From: Cupriavidus pauculus | Lineage (GTDB): Bacteria; Pseudomonadota; Gammaproteobacteria; Burkholderiales; Burkholderiaceae | Length of the DNA stretch: 64,000 nucleotides | Reading direction: 5' to 3' | Assembly: GCF_002858765.1 (NCBI RefSeq) | Contig: NZ_PJRP01000006.1 | Span: 62,001-126,000, forward strand | Part shown: positions 52,183-61,803 of the stretch, one piece after another | How positions within the stretch are numbered: position 1 is the stretch's first letter | Layout: each line of letters begins with the position of its first letter | Position numbers and translations under genes: made by a program | The notes under the pieces: model-generated | Databases searched by the model: none | The model's input: only the letters and a program-made list of their open reading frames with translations | What the model was told of the DNA's origin: nothing

Positions 52183-53832
52183 ATGGAAGACCGACGGCGG
52201 GAAGACCGATGGGGGGCAAACCGGCAGCTTGTGGGCCGACAGCTTGTGGGCCGATCCTTCGGCAGCTTGCGGCAATGGCGGCTGCTGGGGTTGCTGGCGT
52301 CGCTTGCGATGACGGCGGCGCTGGCCGCCTGCGCGTCGACGGCTGCGAATGATGCAATGCAGCATGACAAGCTGTCTGCTGCCGACCTGCGCTGGCTCAA
52401 CACTGTCAGCTTTGGCGCGGACCAGGCCAGCGTGCAGCGGCTGCAAGCCATCGGCCGGCAGCGTTATCTCGACGAGCAGATTAAGATGCCGCTGACCGAT
52501 CCGCCGCAACTGGCCCAGGCCATTGCCGCGTTGCCGGTCAGCCAGGGCGATGCCCTGCAACGGACGCAGGCCCTGCGCGCCGAGCGGCAGCGCATCCAGG
52601 CGCTGTCCGACGAAACCGAAAAGCAGCAGGCCCGTGAGGCGCTGAACCGCCAGGGGCGCGACCTGGTGATCGACACTGGCCGTCGGCATCTGCTGCGCGC
52701 GCTCTATTCGCCCGCGCAGTTGCGCGAGCAGATGACCTGGTTCTGGCTGAACCATTTCAATGTCTACGCGGGCAAAGGGCAGGTCCGCTATGCGCTGGCC
52801 GATTTCGAGGCCCGTGCGATCCGCCCGCATGCGCTGGGCAAGTTTCGTGACCTGCTGATGGCCACGGTCACGTCGCCGGCCATGCTCGAATACCTGGACA
52901 ACGCCCAGAGCGCGGCCAACCGCATCAACGAGAACTACGCGCGCGAGCTGATGGAACTGCATACGCTGGGCGTGGCGGGCGGCCCGAGCGGGTCGCGCTA
53001 TACCCAGCAGGACGTACAGGAACTGGCGCGCGTGCTGACCGGGCTTGGCGTCAACGCGCGGGGCGAGCCGCCCCGGCTATCTGCCGAACGCGCAACCCTG
53101 TACCGCAGCGATGGCCTGTTCGAGTTCAATCCGAACCGCCACGACTTCGGCGCCAAGACGCTGCTGGGCCAGACTATCGCGCCGCGCGGGTTTGCCGAGG
53201 TGGAACAGGCCGTGTCGATCCTGGCGCGCGACCCGGCCACCGCGCGCTTCGTGTCGGCAAAGCTGGCCGCGTACTTCGTGTCCGACAATCCGACGCCGCA
53301 ACTGGTGACGCAGATGGCCGCGACGTTTACGCGCACCGATGGCGATATTGGCGCGGTGCTGCGCACGATGTTCCTGTCGCACTGGTTCGACCAGTCGGCC
53401 GCCGAGGGCGCCCGCAAGTTCAAGGACCCGATGGTCTTTGTGGTGTCGTCGATGCGGCTGGCCTATGACGGCCGGCCGGTATCGAACCTGCGTCCGATGA
53501 TCAACTGGCTGAACCAGCTTGGCGAGCCGCTGTATGGCCACGTGGCGCCCGACGGCTATCCGCTGACCGAAAGCGCGTGGGCCAGTTCGGGACAACTGGT
53601 CAAGCGCTTCGAGATTGCGCGCACGATCGGCAGCGGGCCGGCCGGGCTGTTCGCGGACGAAAGCGGGCAGCCGGCGGCGCAACGGGGCTTTCCAATGCCG
53701 AACAACCGCATGTTCTACGACACCATCGAAGGCACGCTCGGTGTGGCCACGCGCCAGGCGCTGGGCCAGGCGGGGTCGCAGCAGGAATGGAATGCCGTGC
53801 TGCTGAGTTCGCCGGAATGGATGCAGCGCTAG
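52183..53832 (+). CDS. DUF1800 family protein
   Basis: 549 residues. A hydrophobic segment ending ALAACAST near residue 55 may be a lipobox or signal. The DUF1800 core has MTWFWLNHFNVYAGKG, AMLEYLDNAQSAANRINENYARELMELHTLG, FEFNPNRHDFGAKTLLG and GYPLTESAWASSGQL. It is followed 36 bases later by a DUF1501 gene; the pair is widely conserved and exported, function unknown. GGGGACGGGC precedes the start; the N-terminal 40 residues are low-complexity and the true start could be later. Confidence 0.85.
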   Translation: MEDRRREDRWGANRQLVGRQLVGRSFGSLRQWRLLGLLASLAMTAALAACASTAANDAMQHDKLSAADLRWLNTVSFGADQASVQRLQAIGRQRYLDEQIKMPLTDPPQLAQAIAALPVSQGDALQRTQALRAERQRIQALSDETEKQQAREALNRQGRDLVIDTGRRHLLRALYSPAQLREQMTWFWLNHFNVYAGKGQVRYALADFEARAIRPHALGKFRDLLMATVTSPAMLEYLDNAQSAANRINENYARELMELHTLGVAGGPSGSRYTQQDVQELARVLTGLGVNARGEPPRLSAERATLYRSDGLFEFNPNRHDFGAKTLLGQTIAPRGFAEVEQAVSILARDPATARFVSAKLAAYFVSDNPTPQLVTQMAATFTRTDGDIGAVLRTMFLSHWFDQSAAEGARKFKDPMVFVVSSMRLAYDGRPVSNLRPMINWLNQLGEPLYGHVAPDGYPLTESAWASSGQLVKRFEIARTIGSGPAGLFADESGQPAAQRGFPMPNNRMFYDTIEGTLGVATRQALGQAGSQQEWNAVLLSSPEWMQR

Positions 53833-53868
53833 GGTAACCACAACGGCAACGCAACGATGGGGACAACC

Positions 53869-55179
53869 ATGAACCGACGCCACTGGCTCAGGACGATGGG
53901 CTGCGCGGGCCTTGCGCTGACGCTGCCGACCGTGACATCGCGCGTGTTTGCGCTGCCGGCGCAGGCCGACGCGCGCTTTCTGCTGGTGTTCCTGCGCGGC
54001 GGTTATGACGCGGCCAACGTGCTGGTGCCATCCGGCAGCGATTTCTATTACGCCTCGCGCCCCAACATCGCCATCCGGCCGCCGGTGGCGCCGGGGGCTG
54101 CGCCAGACCCCGCCGCCGCGCTGGCGCTGGCGGCGGATGGCTGGGCACTGCATCCCCGGCTGGGGGCCACGATGCTGCCGATGTGGCAGCGCCAGCAACT
54201 GGCCTTCGTGCCGTTCGCGGGCACCAGCGACATGTCGCGCAGTCACTTTGAAACCCAGGACGGCATCGAGGCGGGCCTGGCAGGCGACGGCCATGGTGGC
54301 TCGGGCGCCGCACCAAAAGGCAGCGGCTTCCTGAACCGCCTGACACAGGCCATGGGCGGACAGGCGGCGCCGGTGGCGTTTACGGACGGCTTGCCGATGG
54401 TGCTGTCCGGCGCGGCAAACGTGCCCAACGTGTCGCTCAAGGGCACCGGCCGCGCCCCGTTCGATGCGCGCCAGACAGAGACCCTGGCGCAGATGTACAA
54501 GGGCACGCGCTTCGAGTCCCTGATTGCGGAAGGCTTTGATCTGCGCCAGACCGTGGCGGAGCAGGCCGAGGCGATGCGCAGGCACGAGGCGGCCATGCGC
54601 GCGGCCAGCGACGGTGCGGCGGGCGACACCATGTCCGGGCGCATGCAGGAGATGCAGGCGGCCAACCGGCGTGCGCTGACGGCGCGTGGTTTCGAGCAAG
54701 AGGCCCGCCGCATGGCCGGGCTGATGCGCGAGAAATTCAACCTTGGCTTTATCGACGTGGGCGGCTGGGACACGCACGTCAACCAGGGCGGCGCGCAAGG
54801 GCAACTGGCCAACCTGCTGGACAACCTGGGGCGCGGCATTGCCGGTTTCTCGGAGGAAATGGGGCCGGCGTGGCGCAACACCACCGTGGTGGCGATCTCC
54901 GAGTTCGGGCGGACGTTCCGCGAGAACGGCACGCGCGGCACCGACCACGGCCACGGCACGGTCTACTGGGTGGCCGGCGGCAATGTGCGGGGCGGGCGCA
55001 TGGTGGGCGAACAGGTTGCCGTTGCCCAGTCGACGCTGAACCAGAACCGCGACTATCCGGTGCTCAATGACTACCGGACGGTGCTGGGCGGCCTGTTCCG
55101 CAGGCTTTACGGGCTGGACGACAGCCGCCTGGCGCAGGTCTTTCCGGGCAGCCGGCCCCGCGATATCGGGCTGGTATAG
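53869..55179 (+). CDS. DUF1501 family protein with Tat signal
   Basis: 436 residues, sulfatase-like fold. The N-terminus MNRRHWLRTMGCAGLALTLP is a twin-arginine signal, implying folded export. Metal-site regions are visible: LLVFLRGGYDAANVLVP, MSRSHFETQDGIE, DVGGWDTHVNQG and ISEFGRTFRENGTRGTDHGHGTVYWVAGG. ATG 53869 has GGGGA upstream; 53857 is an alternative. Partner of the upstream DUF1800 protein. Confidence 0.88.
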   Translation: MNRRHWLRTMGCAGLALTLPTVTSRVFALPAQADARFLLVFLRGGYDAANVLVPSGSDFYYASRPNIAIRPPVAPGAAPDPAAALALAADGWALHPRLGATMLPMWQRQQLAFVPFAGTSDMSRSHFETQDGIEAGLAGDGHGGSGAAPKGSGFLNRLTQAMGGQAAPVAFTDGLPMVLSGAANVPNVSLKGTGRAPFDARQTETLAQMYKGTRFESLIAEGFDLRQTVAEQAEAMRRHEAAMRAASDGAAGDTMSGRMQEMQAANRRALTARGFEQEARRMAGLMREKFNLGFIDVGGWDTHVNQGGAQGQLANLLDNLGRGIAGFSEEMGPAWRNTTVVAISEFGRTFRENGTRGTDHGHGTVYWVAGGNVRGGRMVGEQVAVAQSTLNQNRDYPVLNDYRTVLGGLFRRLYGLDDSRLAQVFPGSRPRDIGLV

Positions 55180-55330
55180 GGCAGGGCGCGGGTCTGGGGT
55201 TCAGGCGCGTCGCCGCCTGAACCCGAGACCATTCCTCGTTTCCGTCCCACGCGTGTGAAAGCGGAAAAGCACAATCGACACGCCGGATGCTCGGAAAGGG
55301 GCGTGGCATCTTCAGTAGGCACGGCGCCGA

Positions 55331-56302
55331 TCAAGGCCTGCGGCGGCTGAATCGCTGCTCGGTGACCTCGCCGCCCCATTGGGTGCCGGTCGCTTCGCTG
55401 GTCAGCACAAAGCCGAACGACTCATAGAGATGGCGTGCCGAATCCAGGCCCTTGAAGGTCCAGAGCCAGGTCTCGTCAAACGCGTGCGCGTCCACAAACT
55501 GCATGGCGCTGGCCATCAGTTGCCGGCCCACGCCGGAACCGCGCAACGCATCGTCGACGATGAACCAGCGCAGATGCGCCGTACCCGTCGCCGGGTCGCC
55601 GTCGATGGCCAGGGACGCCAGCGTGCGACCGTCTTCGTGATACAGCCACAGCGCCTTGCCCGGTGCCGGCAGCATGGCGGCAAACTCGGCCAGTTCGGTG
55701 GCCACACGCTTTTCAAAGAAGGCGCCAAATCCCCAGTGTTCGGCATAGAAGCGCCCGTGCAGGCTGGCGATATCGCCGATGCAGCCGGGCCGATAGCCTT
55801 CGGCGATGGGTAGGCGGTCCGGCTTGCCACCGGTCGTCCTGGCGGCGTTGTCCTGCGCCAGCGCGTCGGCATAGAGCGCCAGGGACCGCAGCAGGGCCTG
55901 CTGGTCGGACGGGAGCATGCGGCGCAACGCATGGGATACCTGGTCGGTGGCGAACTGGTCGATCTTCTCCCGCAGCTTTTTCCCCTTCGGCGTCAGGAAC
56001 AGCTCGGTGGCACGCGCGTCCTCGCTGGAGATTCGACGATGCAGAAAGCCGGCTGATTCCAGCCGCGCCACCTGCCGGCTGGTGTTCGATTTGTCCAGCC
56101 GCAGGATCTGGCCCAGGTCCTTGGCACTGATGCCGGGCGCCATGCCGATCTCCAGCACCGCGTGAACGGCCGAAGGCGCCAGGTCACTGTCGGCCAGTGT
56201 CGCGCGCATGAAGCCCAGTTCACGCACGAGGCGGCGCGAAAAATCGCGCAGTTCGAGAATCGTCCCGTCGCGGGACTGGGCGGGTGCATCGATCAAGTCC
56301 AT
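55331..56302 (-). CDS. MarR-GNAT bifunctional regulator/acetyltransferase
   Basis: 323 residues. Residues 1-150 form a MarR winged helix (APGISAKDLGQILRLDKSNTSRQVARLESAGFLHRRISSEDARATELFLTPKGKKL). Residues 160-320 are a GNAT domain with the acetyl-CoA loop DDALRGSGVGRQLMASAM and YESFGFVLTSEATGTQWGG. Start at 56302 follows GAGGCCACC. Two 13-bp palindromes lie 66-102 bases upstream. Acetyl acceptor unknown. Confidence 0.9.
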   Translation of the reverse strand: MDLIDAPAQSRDGTILELRDFSRRLVRELGFMRATLADSDLAPSAVHAVLEIGMAPGISAKDLGQILRLDKSNTSRQVARLESAGFLHRRISSEDARATELFLTPKGKKLREKIDQFATDQVSHALRRMLPSDQQALLRSLALYADALAQDNAARTTGGKPDRLPIAEGYRPGCIGDIASLHGRFYAEHWGFGAFFEKRVATELAEFAAMLPAPGKALWLYHEDGRTLASLAIDGDPATGTAHLRWFIVDDALRGSGVGRQLMASAMQFVDAHAFDETWLWTFKGLDSARHLYESFGFVLTSEATGTQWGGEVTEQRFSRRRP

Positions 56303-56368
56303 GGTGGCCTCTGACTGGCTGTTGGCTGGGGTGCGCATTGCGTTGCTGCACTGAGTTGCGGCATTTGG

Positions 56369-56404
56369 TTGCGGACCGCAAGCAATATTAGTTGCGATCC
56401 GCAA
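56369..56404. promoter_or_regulatory. Two MarR-type operators TTGCG-N3-CGCAA
   Basis: TTGCGGACCGCAA (56369-56381) and TTGCGATCCGCAA (56392-56404) share arms and differ only in the 3-base centre; centres are 23 bases apart, about two helical turns. Further TTGCG half-sites lie at about 56342-56360. Position upstream of the MarR-GNAT gene indicates autoregulation, and they may also act on the divergent EAL gene. Confidence 0.75.
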
Positions 56405-56553
56405 CCTTGTCAAAGGCCTGTTTTGCCTGGTTCACCCTCCCAAAGCAGTACGTGCAATGCCTCAAGTCGGCTCGGGAAGTGCCGTTACCTCAACAGTGGG
56501 CGTGGCACCTGCCCACCGCATGATTCGTACAACACGATTCCTAGCCAGTTTGA

Positions 56554-57354
56554 GTGCAAGCCTTGTCGCGACCCCTGACGCCATCCATTGCCGATTGCCT
56601 CGAACAACAACTGCTGCGGCCGGTTTTCCAGCCGATCGGCTCGCTCGTCACGGGCGATGTGTTTGGATACGAGGCGCTGATCCGCGGCCCGGTGGGTACG
56701 CCACTGGAGAGCCCTATCGCCCTGTTTGCCGAGGCGGCACGCGCGGGCAAGCACGTGGCCCTGGAACGGCTGGCCGCGCGCATCTCGATCCGGGCGTTCA
56801 TGGAATTCGACCTGCCCGGCAAGCTGTTCCTGAACTACAGCGCCGATTCGATCCGCGACATCGAGGACACCCGCGACGACGTCCGGACGTTTCTGCAGGC
56901 GCAGGGGCTGCCGTCTGACCGCATCGTGCTGGAACTGACCGAACAGGCGCCGCTGGGGCCGCTGGAAACGCTGGCCAAGGCCGTGTTTTCGATCCGCAGC
57001 CGCGGCGCGCAATTTGCGCTGGACGACTATGGCACGGGCCATGCCAGCCTGGGGCAGTGGATTGCCCTGCAGCCCGATTACGTGAAGATTGCGCGGGTCA
57101 TCATCGATGGCGTGGCGTCGTCGCCGTTCCAGCGCGAGGCGCTGCAGGCGCTATGCAAGCTGGCCCGCACGGCCGGCACGCGGCTGATTGCCGAAGGGAT
57201 CGAGCGCGAGGACGATTTGCTGGTATGCCGCGATCTGGGTATCGACCTGGCGCAGGGTTACCTGCTGGCGCGCCCGTCGCCTGAGCCGCCGCTGTCGCTG
57301 TCCGATGCTTCGCTGCGCGCGTTGCATCGCGGGCGGCTGAGGATCGCCAAGTAG
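56554..57354 (+). CDS. Stand-alone EAL domain protein (c-di-GMP phosphodiesterase)
   Basis: 266 residues that are only an EAL domain. Motif YEALIRG (E40-A41-L42), LFLNYSA with metal-binding Asn, LELTEQ, the DDYGTG variant of DDFGTG, YVKIARVII with Lys, LIAEGIE and the final QGYLLARP are all present, so activity is plausible. No sensory domain is attached. The frame begins soon after TTTGAGTGCAAGCC; a later start is possible. Confidence 0.85.
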   Translation: MQALSRPLTPSIADCLEQQLLRPVFQPIGSLVTGDVFGYEALIRGPVGTPLESPIALFAEAARAGKHVALERLAARISIRAFMEFDLPGKLFLNYSADSIRDIEDTRDDVRTFLQAQGLPSDRIVLELTEQAPLGPLETLAKAVFSIRSRGAQFALDDYGTGHASLGQWIALQPDYVKIARVIIDGVASSPFQREALQALCKLARTAGTRLIAEGIEREDDLLVCRDLGIDLAQGYLLARPSPEPPLSLSDASLRALHRGRLRIAK

Positions 57355-57374
57355 GCGGATGTCGATTGTTTTCG

Positions 57375-57400
57375 CCCCTCGGCCACTTGTGGGAGAGGGG
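57375..57400. terminator. CCCCTC...GAGGGG hairpin between convergent EAL and PBP genes
   Basis: CCCCTC (57375-57380) pairs with GAGGGG (57395-57400), loop GGCCACTTGTGGGA. TTGTTTTCG precedes it, giving a U-rich tail on the minus strand, so it may end the PBP1A gene. Member of the recurring hairpin family. Confidence 0.5.
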
Positions 57401-57406
57401 AGCAGG

Positions 57407-59863
57407 TCAGAGCGCCGCGGGCGCCGAGGCTGCCGCGGGCGCGGAGGACGGTGCCGGATAGGGGGCCGGATAAGGTGCCGGAGCTGGCGCCGCCGGCAGT
57501 GCCGAGGGTTCGCTCGATGCCTCCATCTCATGACCGCCCGGCGGCACGGCTTCCACAACTTCACCGGGATCCAGCGCCATGCCGTTGTCGGCCGATGCGG
57601 CCGTTGCCGGCGCCGAGGCCGGCGGCATGGCGTCGGCGTCCGTGGCCGGCAGGACCGGCCGGCGCGGTGCCGGACGCGGCAGCGACGCGTTGTCGTCCTT
57701 CTTGTTCGCGGCGAACAGCTTCTGATACCAGCCGCGTACGGTATCGGTCAGCCCCGAATACCAGGTCTTCTCGTCGACTTCGGCAAACCGCGAGCGCGGG
57801 TCGACGATGCGTGCGCGCAGGGCCCGCTGGTAGAAGTCGCCCACGATGGGCAGCGCGCTGTGCGCGCCCTGGCCCCAGTAGTCGCTGCGCAGCGTCACGC
57901 GGCTGTCGTTGAATCCCACCCACGCGCCGGCCACCAGTTGCGGATGCATCAGGATGAACCAGCCGTCGGCGTTGTCCTGGGTCGTGCCGGTCTTGCCGGC
58001 CACGTCGGCGCGAATGCCGTAGCGCGTGCGGATGGCCGTGCCGGTGCCGCGATCCACCACGTCGCGCATCACGTCGAGCAGGGTTTCGTTGGCGGTGGCG
58101 GACAGCGCGCGCTCCGGCGACGCGGGGCGGAAGCGGGCCAGTTCCTTGCCTTCGCGGTCTGTGATGGTCGTGATCATGGACGGGGCGATGTACTGACCGC
58201 CGTTGGCGATCGTGCCGTAGGCGCTGACCATCTCCTTGAGCGTGACGGGGCTGGTGCCCAGCGCCAGCGATGGCACTTCCTCCAGTTTGCTGTCGCGCAC
58301 GCCCATGGCGCGGGCCAGCTTCGCCACGCGATCTGCGCCCAGGTTCTGCACCAGTTGCGCCGTGATGGTGTTCTTGGAATAGACCAGGCCGTCGCGCAGG
58401 CTCATCGCGCGGCCGGTGGCGGCCGATTCGTCGGTCGGCCGCCAGATCTCGCCGCCGGCAAGCTTGATTTCGACCGGCTGGTCGATGAACGTCTCGTCGG
58501 GGCTCTGGCCGCGTGCAAACGCGGCGCCATAGACGAACGGCTTGAAGGTGGAGCCGGGCTGGCGACGGGCCTGGGCCACGTGATCAAAGGCGTCCACGGT
58601 GAAGTCGCGGCTGCCTACCCAGGCGCGGATCTCGCCGGTAGCCGGGTCCAGCGCCATGAAGCCGGCCTGCACACGCGTCTTGTTCTGGCGCAGGGTCAGC
58701 ATGAACGCGTTGTCGCGCATCAGGTGGTTCAGCGCGTCGGCATCGGTCTGGCCACCGGCCACGGAGGCGCGATATTCGGGCGTTTCGCGCACGAACTGCT
58801 GCACCAGGCCGCGGCTTTCGGCCCAGCCGGCGCGCGGCGCCCAGGCGGCATTCGCAATCGACTGAAGCTGGTTGGCCTGGCGCGCCAGCGCCTGGTTGGC
58901 CATGGCCTGCAGGCGCGCATCGATCGTCGTATGGACGACCAGACCGTCGGTGTACAGGTTGTAGTCGTTGCTGTCGGCCCACGAGATCAGCCACTTGCGC
59001 AGTTGCTGCGCGAAGTGGGCGGCCGGGCCCGGTTCCTCGATCTGGCGCTCGAAGTCGATGCGCAGCGGGCGCTTGGCCAGCACCTGGTAGCGGGCGGGGT
59101 CGAGCTTGCCGCGCTTGACCATCTGCGCCAGCACGATATTTCGGCGTTCCAGCGCGCGCTGCGGGTTCAGCACCGGGTTGTAGTAGCTGTTGCCCTTGAG
59201 CATGCCGATCAGCGTGGCGGCTTCCAGCACGTCAAGCTGGCGGGCGGACTTGTCGAAGTACGTGCGCGCGGCCATCTCGATGCCGAACGCGTTGTACAGG
59301 AACGGCACCGTGTTCAGGTACGTCTCGAGGATTTCATCCTTGGAGTACAGCGCCTCGATCTTCAGCGCCGTAATGGCTTCCTTCAGCTTGCGCGTCAGCG
59401 TGGGGGCGCGGCCGATGGCGTCCGGATAGCGGTTGCGTGCCAGCTGCTGGGTGATGGTCGACCCTCCCTGGCGGTCGCCCGAGAACGTGTGCAGCGCCGC
59501 CGACGCGGTGCGGCGCCAGTCCAGCCCGAAGTGCTGGTAGAAGCGGTGATCTTCGGTGGCGATCAGCGCGTTGACGACGTTGGGCGAGATATCGGCCAGC
59601 TTGACCCAGTCGCGGTTGGCCCAACGGTAGACGGCCAGTTCCTTGCCGTCCGCCGACAGTACCTGGGCCGGTTGCTCGGACTTGGCCTTGCGGATGTCGC
59701 TGATGCCGGGCGTGAACGGGATCAGCAGCAGCAGGTACAGCAGCAACAGCGCCGGAAGCGCGGCCAGGCCCATTAGGACGGTGCGTCGGCTTGGCCGGCG
59801 CAGATGTTGCCTGAACTGGGCAAGCCGTGGGGCGATATAAGTCTTGTATGAATCCAGGCGCAT
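57407..59863 (-). CDS. Class A penicillin-binding protein 1A-like
   Basis: 818 residues, a peptidoglycan glycosyltransferase and transpeptidase anchored by one helix (residues 29-48). The GT51 domain has catalytic Glu104 in TEDHRFYQHFG and GGSTITQQLARN at 133-144. The transpeptidase domain has SxxK at Ser438-Lys441 (QPGSTFKPF), SKN at 496-498 and KTGTTQ at 624. The C-terminal 100 residues are a Pro/Ala-rich tail without known fold. Multiple PBP1A copies are usual in this group. Confidence 0.93.
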   Translation of the reverse strand: MRLDSYKTYIAPRLAQFRQHLRRPSRRTVLMGLAALPALLLLYLLLLIPFTPGISDIRKAKSEQPAQVLSADGKELAVYRWANRDWVKLADISPNVVNALIATEDHRFYQHFGLDWRRTASAALHTFSGDRQGGSTITQQLARNRYPDAIGRAPTLTRKLKEAITALKIEALYSKDEILETYLNTVPFLYNAFGIEMAARTYFDKSARQLDVLEAATLIGMLKGNSYYNPVLNPQRALERRNIVLAQMVKRGKLDPARYQVLAKRPLRIDFERQIEEPGPAAHFAQQLRKWLISWADSNDYNLYTDGLVVHTTIDARLQAMANQALARQANQLQSIANAAWAPRAGWAESRGLVQQFVRETPEYRASVAGGQTDADALNHLMRDNAFMLTLRQNKTRVQAGFMALDPATGEIRAWVGSRDFTVDAFDHVAQARRQPGSTFKPFVYGAAFARGQSPDETFIDQPVEIKLAGGEIWRPTDESAATGRAMSLRDGLVYSKNTITAQLVQNLGADRVAKLARAMGVRDSKLEEVPSLALGTSPVTLKEMVSAYGTIANGGQYIAPSMITTITDREGKELARFRPASPERALSATANETLLDVMRDVVDRGTGTAIRTRYGIRADVAGKTGTTQDNADGWFILMHPQLVAGAWVGFNDSRVTLRSDYWGQGAHSALPIVGDFYQRALRARIVDPRSRFAEVDEKTWYSGLTDTVRGWYQKLFAANKKDDNASLPRPAPRRPVLPATDADAMPPASAPATAASADNGMALDPGEVVEAVPPGGHEMEASSEPSALPAAPAPAPYPAPYPAPSSAPAAASAPAAL

Positions 59864-60180
59864 TGACGCAAGGCGAGGCAGGGCCGGTGCGCACCGTCAC
59901 GGACCTGTCAAATGCCTTTCACGGAAAAGTGTGCATCCTACCTGAAGGCTGGTCGGGAAAACCCGCATTCTTCGCTGCCAACCGCCAAAATTCCCACCGA
60001 AGTAGGGGGTCCGAATTTGTTGCTGAGACGCAACAGACACATGGATTTCATATTCGGCTGAAACAATTCGCCTGCCACCTCAGGTCATCGTTTCGGAAAG
60101 CGGCAGTGCGAACTCGTAGCCCCGTTCTGAAAACGTGACGGGGAAGCATCTCAATGTCTTAACAAATACGAGAACTCACA
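59864..60180. promoter_or_regulatory. Long leader region of the porin gene
   Basis: No gene visible in 317 bases. A dyad TGTTGC-TGAGAC-GCAACA lies at 60018-60035, an operator candidate. No clear -35/-10 pair was identified. A long untranslated leader is possible, as porin mRNAs are often sRNA targets. Confidence 0.35.
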
Positions 60181-61278
60181 GTGAAGAAAGCACTATTTGC
60201 TCTGGCGGCAGCGGGTACCTGCGCCATCTCCGGCGTTGCATCGGCACAGTCCAACACCTCCGTGACGCTGTACGGCATCGTCGACGCCGGCATCGAATTC
60301 GCCAACCACACGGGCTCCGCCGCATCGAATGGCAACCCGGCGATCAGTGGCAGCAAGGTGGCCGTGAGCTCGGGCAACATGTCCGGTTCGCGCTGGGGCC
60401 TGCGTGGCGCCGAAGACCTCGGTGGCGGCCTGAAGGCCATCTTTACCTTGGAATCGGGCTTCGATATCGACACCGGCGTGTCGGGCCAGTCCAACCGTCT
60501 GTTCGGTCGCCAGGCTTTCGTTGGCCTGCAAGGCAACTTCGGCGCCGTGACGCTGGGCCGTCAGCAGAATGCGCTGTATGACCTGTTCGGCGCCTACGAC
60601 CCGATGGGCGTTGGCCCGAAGTACTCGCTGAACGCGGTTGACTCGGGCTTCAACGGCCGTGCCGACAACGCCATCAAGTACACGGGCAAGTTCGGTGGCC
60701 TGACCGGCACAGCCTTCTACAGCACCGGCCGTGATTCGACCGTGCCCAACAGCACGGAAGTGCCGGGCAACTACCGCATCGGCCGCAATTTCGGCGCCGG
60801 CCTGGCTTACACGCAAGGCGCGTTCTCGGTGGGCACGGCCTACGACCAGTACCAGGGCAACGCCGCCAACGTCGACGACCGCGCTGTCAAGCGTCTGGCC
60901 TTCGGTGGTTCGTACGATCTGGGCGTGGCCAAGGTGTTCGCCGGCTACCGCTGGATGCGCGACGACGGCATCGGCAGCCCGACGACCGCTGCCGTGCGCA
61001 ACAACGTCTACTGGCTCGGCGGTCTGTACCGCGTGACGCCGGCCCTGTCGCTGACGGGCGCTGCCTACTACACCGACACCCACAACAGCAAGAACGATCC
61101 GTGGATGTTCGTGCTGTCGGCCGACTACTCGTTCTCGAAGCGTACCGACGCCTACCTGAACATCGGCTACGTGAAGAACAAGGGCACGTCGACGCTGGCG
61201 CTGAGCAGCACCAACCCGATCTTCCCGAACGGTTCCAACCAGACCGGCGCGATCGTCGGTATCCGTCACCGCTTCTAA
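60181..61278 (+). CDS. Gram-negative porin (Burkholderiales OmpC-type)
   Basis: 365 residues. GTG start at 60181 reads MKKALFALAAAGTCAISGVASAQSN, a standard signal peptide cut after ASA. The mature start SVTLYGIVDAGIEF, the GSRWGLRGAEDLGGGLKAIFTLESGF block, LFGRQAFVGLQG and the end GIVGIRHRF with terminal Phe are hallmarks of 16-stranded Burkholderiales porins. General diffusion channel. Its codon use is strongly biased, consistent with high expression. A terminator follows. Confidence 0.95.
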   Translation: MKKALFALAAAGTCAISGVASAQSNTSVTLYGIVDAGIEFANHTGSAASNGNPAISGSKVAVSSGNMSGSRWGLRGAEDLGGGLKAIFTLESGFDIDTGVSGQSNRLFGRQAFVGLQGNFGAVTLGRQQNALYDLFGAYDPMGVGPKYSLNAVDSGFNGRADNAIKYTGKFGGLTGTAFYSTGRDSTVPNSTEVPGNYRIGRNFGAGLAYTQGAFSVGTAYDQYQGNAANVDDRAVKRLAFGGSYDLGVAKVFAGYRWMRDDGIGSPTTAAVRNNVYWLGGLYRVTPALSLTGAAYYTDTHNSKNDPWMFVLSADYSFSKRTDAYLNIGYVKNKGTSTLALSSTNPIFPNGSNQTGAIVGIRHRF

Positions 61279-61332
61279 GGCAGGGAGACAACCGGCAGAC
61301 GGGGCCTTTCCCCCCGCACCTGCCGGATAACA

Positions 61333-61369
61333 AACGCCCCTCACCCGACTTGGCGGGAGGAGGGGCGTT
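61333..61369 (+). terminator. Porin terminator hairpin
   Basis: AACGCCCCTC and GAGGGGCGTT are perfect 10-base arms with a 17-base loop that itself has some pairing. A TTCTG tail follows. It lies 55 bases after the porin stop. Confidence 0.7.
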
Positions 61370-61434
61370 CTGCATTGGGCGTGCCGGTGGGCGTCCTGTG
61401 CCGGGTGCGCGTATTGGCGCCCCAGGGGTATTCC

Positions 61435-61776
61435 TCAGGCCGCCTCTCCGTCTGCGGGACGGCCCGGCAGGCTGTCCTTGCCGGCTCGCGCATCGACCGA
61501 TCTCAGCCGTTCCAGTGCCCGCGTCAGCAATGCGCCTTCCTCGGCGTCCGCCGTGGCGCGTAGCGTCTGCACGGCGTGGTGCAGTCGGTCACGGTCGGGG
61601 GCCACCAGTTTGTCGGTGTCCTCCATGACCTCGATTTCCTTGTCCACGCGCTTGCACAGCTTGCGTACGAACTCAGGGTCAAGCTGGCCCTGACTGGCGC
61701 CGTGAGCAATGTGGTAGATCAGGGCCGCAAGGCCCTCTGCGGTCGTCTCTGTTGCCACGCCTGAATCACGTTTCAT
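61435..61776 (-). CDS. Small hypothetical protein, likely cytoplasmic
   Basis: 113 residues starting MKRDSGVATETTAEGLAALIYHIAHG. Mostly helical, rich in charged residues (LCKRVDKEIEVMEDTDKLVAPDRDRLHHAVQTLRATADAEEG), without signal or membrane segment. No family recognised. AGCCGACATG precedes the start; coding is supported by length and composition typical of the neighbours. The gene is convergent with the porin gene. Confidence 0.55.
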   Translation of the reverse strand: MKRDSGVATETTAEGLAALIYHIAHGASQGQLDPEFVRKLCKRVDKEIEVMEDTDKLVAPDRDRLHHAVQTLRATADAEEGALLTRALERLRSVDARAGKDSLPGRPADGEAA

Positions 61777-61803
61777 GTCGGCTCCCCGGTGAGGTCGATT
61801 CAT

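Noticed and set aside
57359..59776. An 805-codon open frame on the plus strand opposite PBP1A
   Set aside because: No domain or plausible composition; the minus strand has all PBP1A catalytic motifs.
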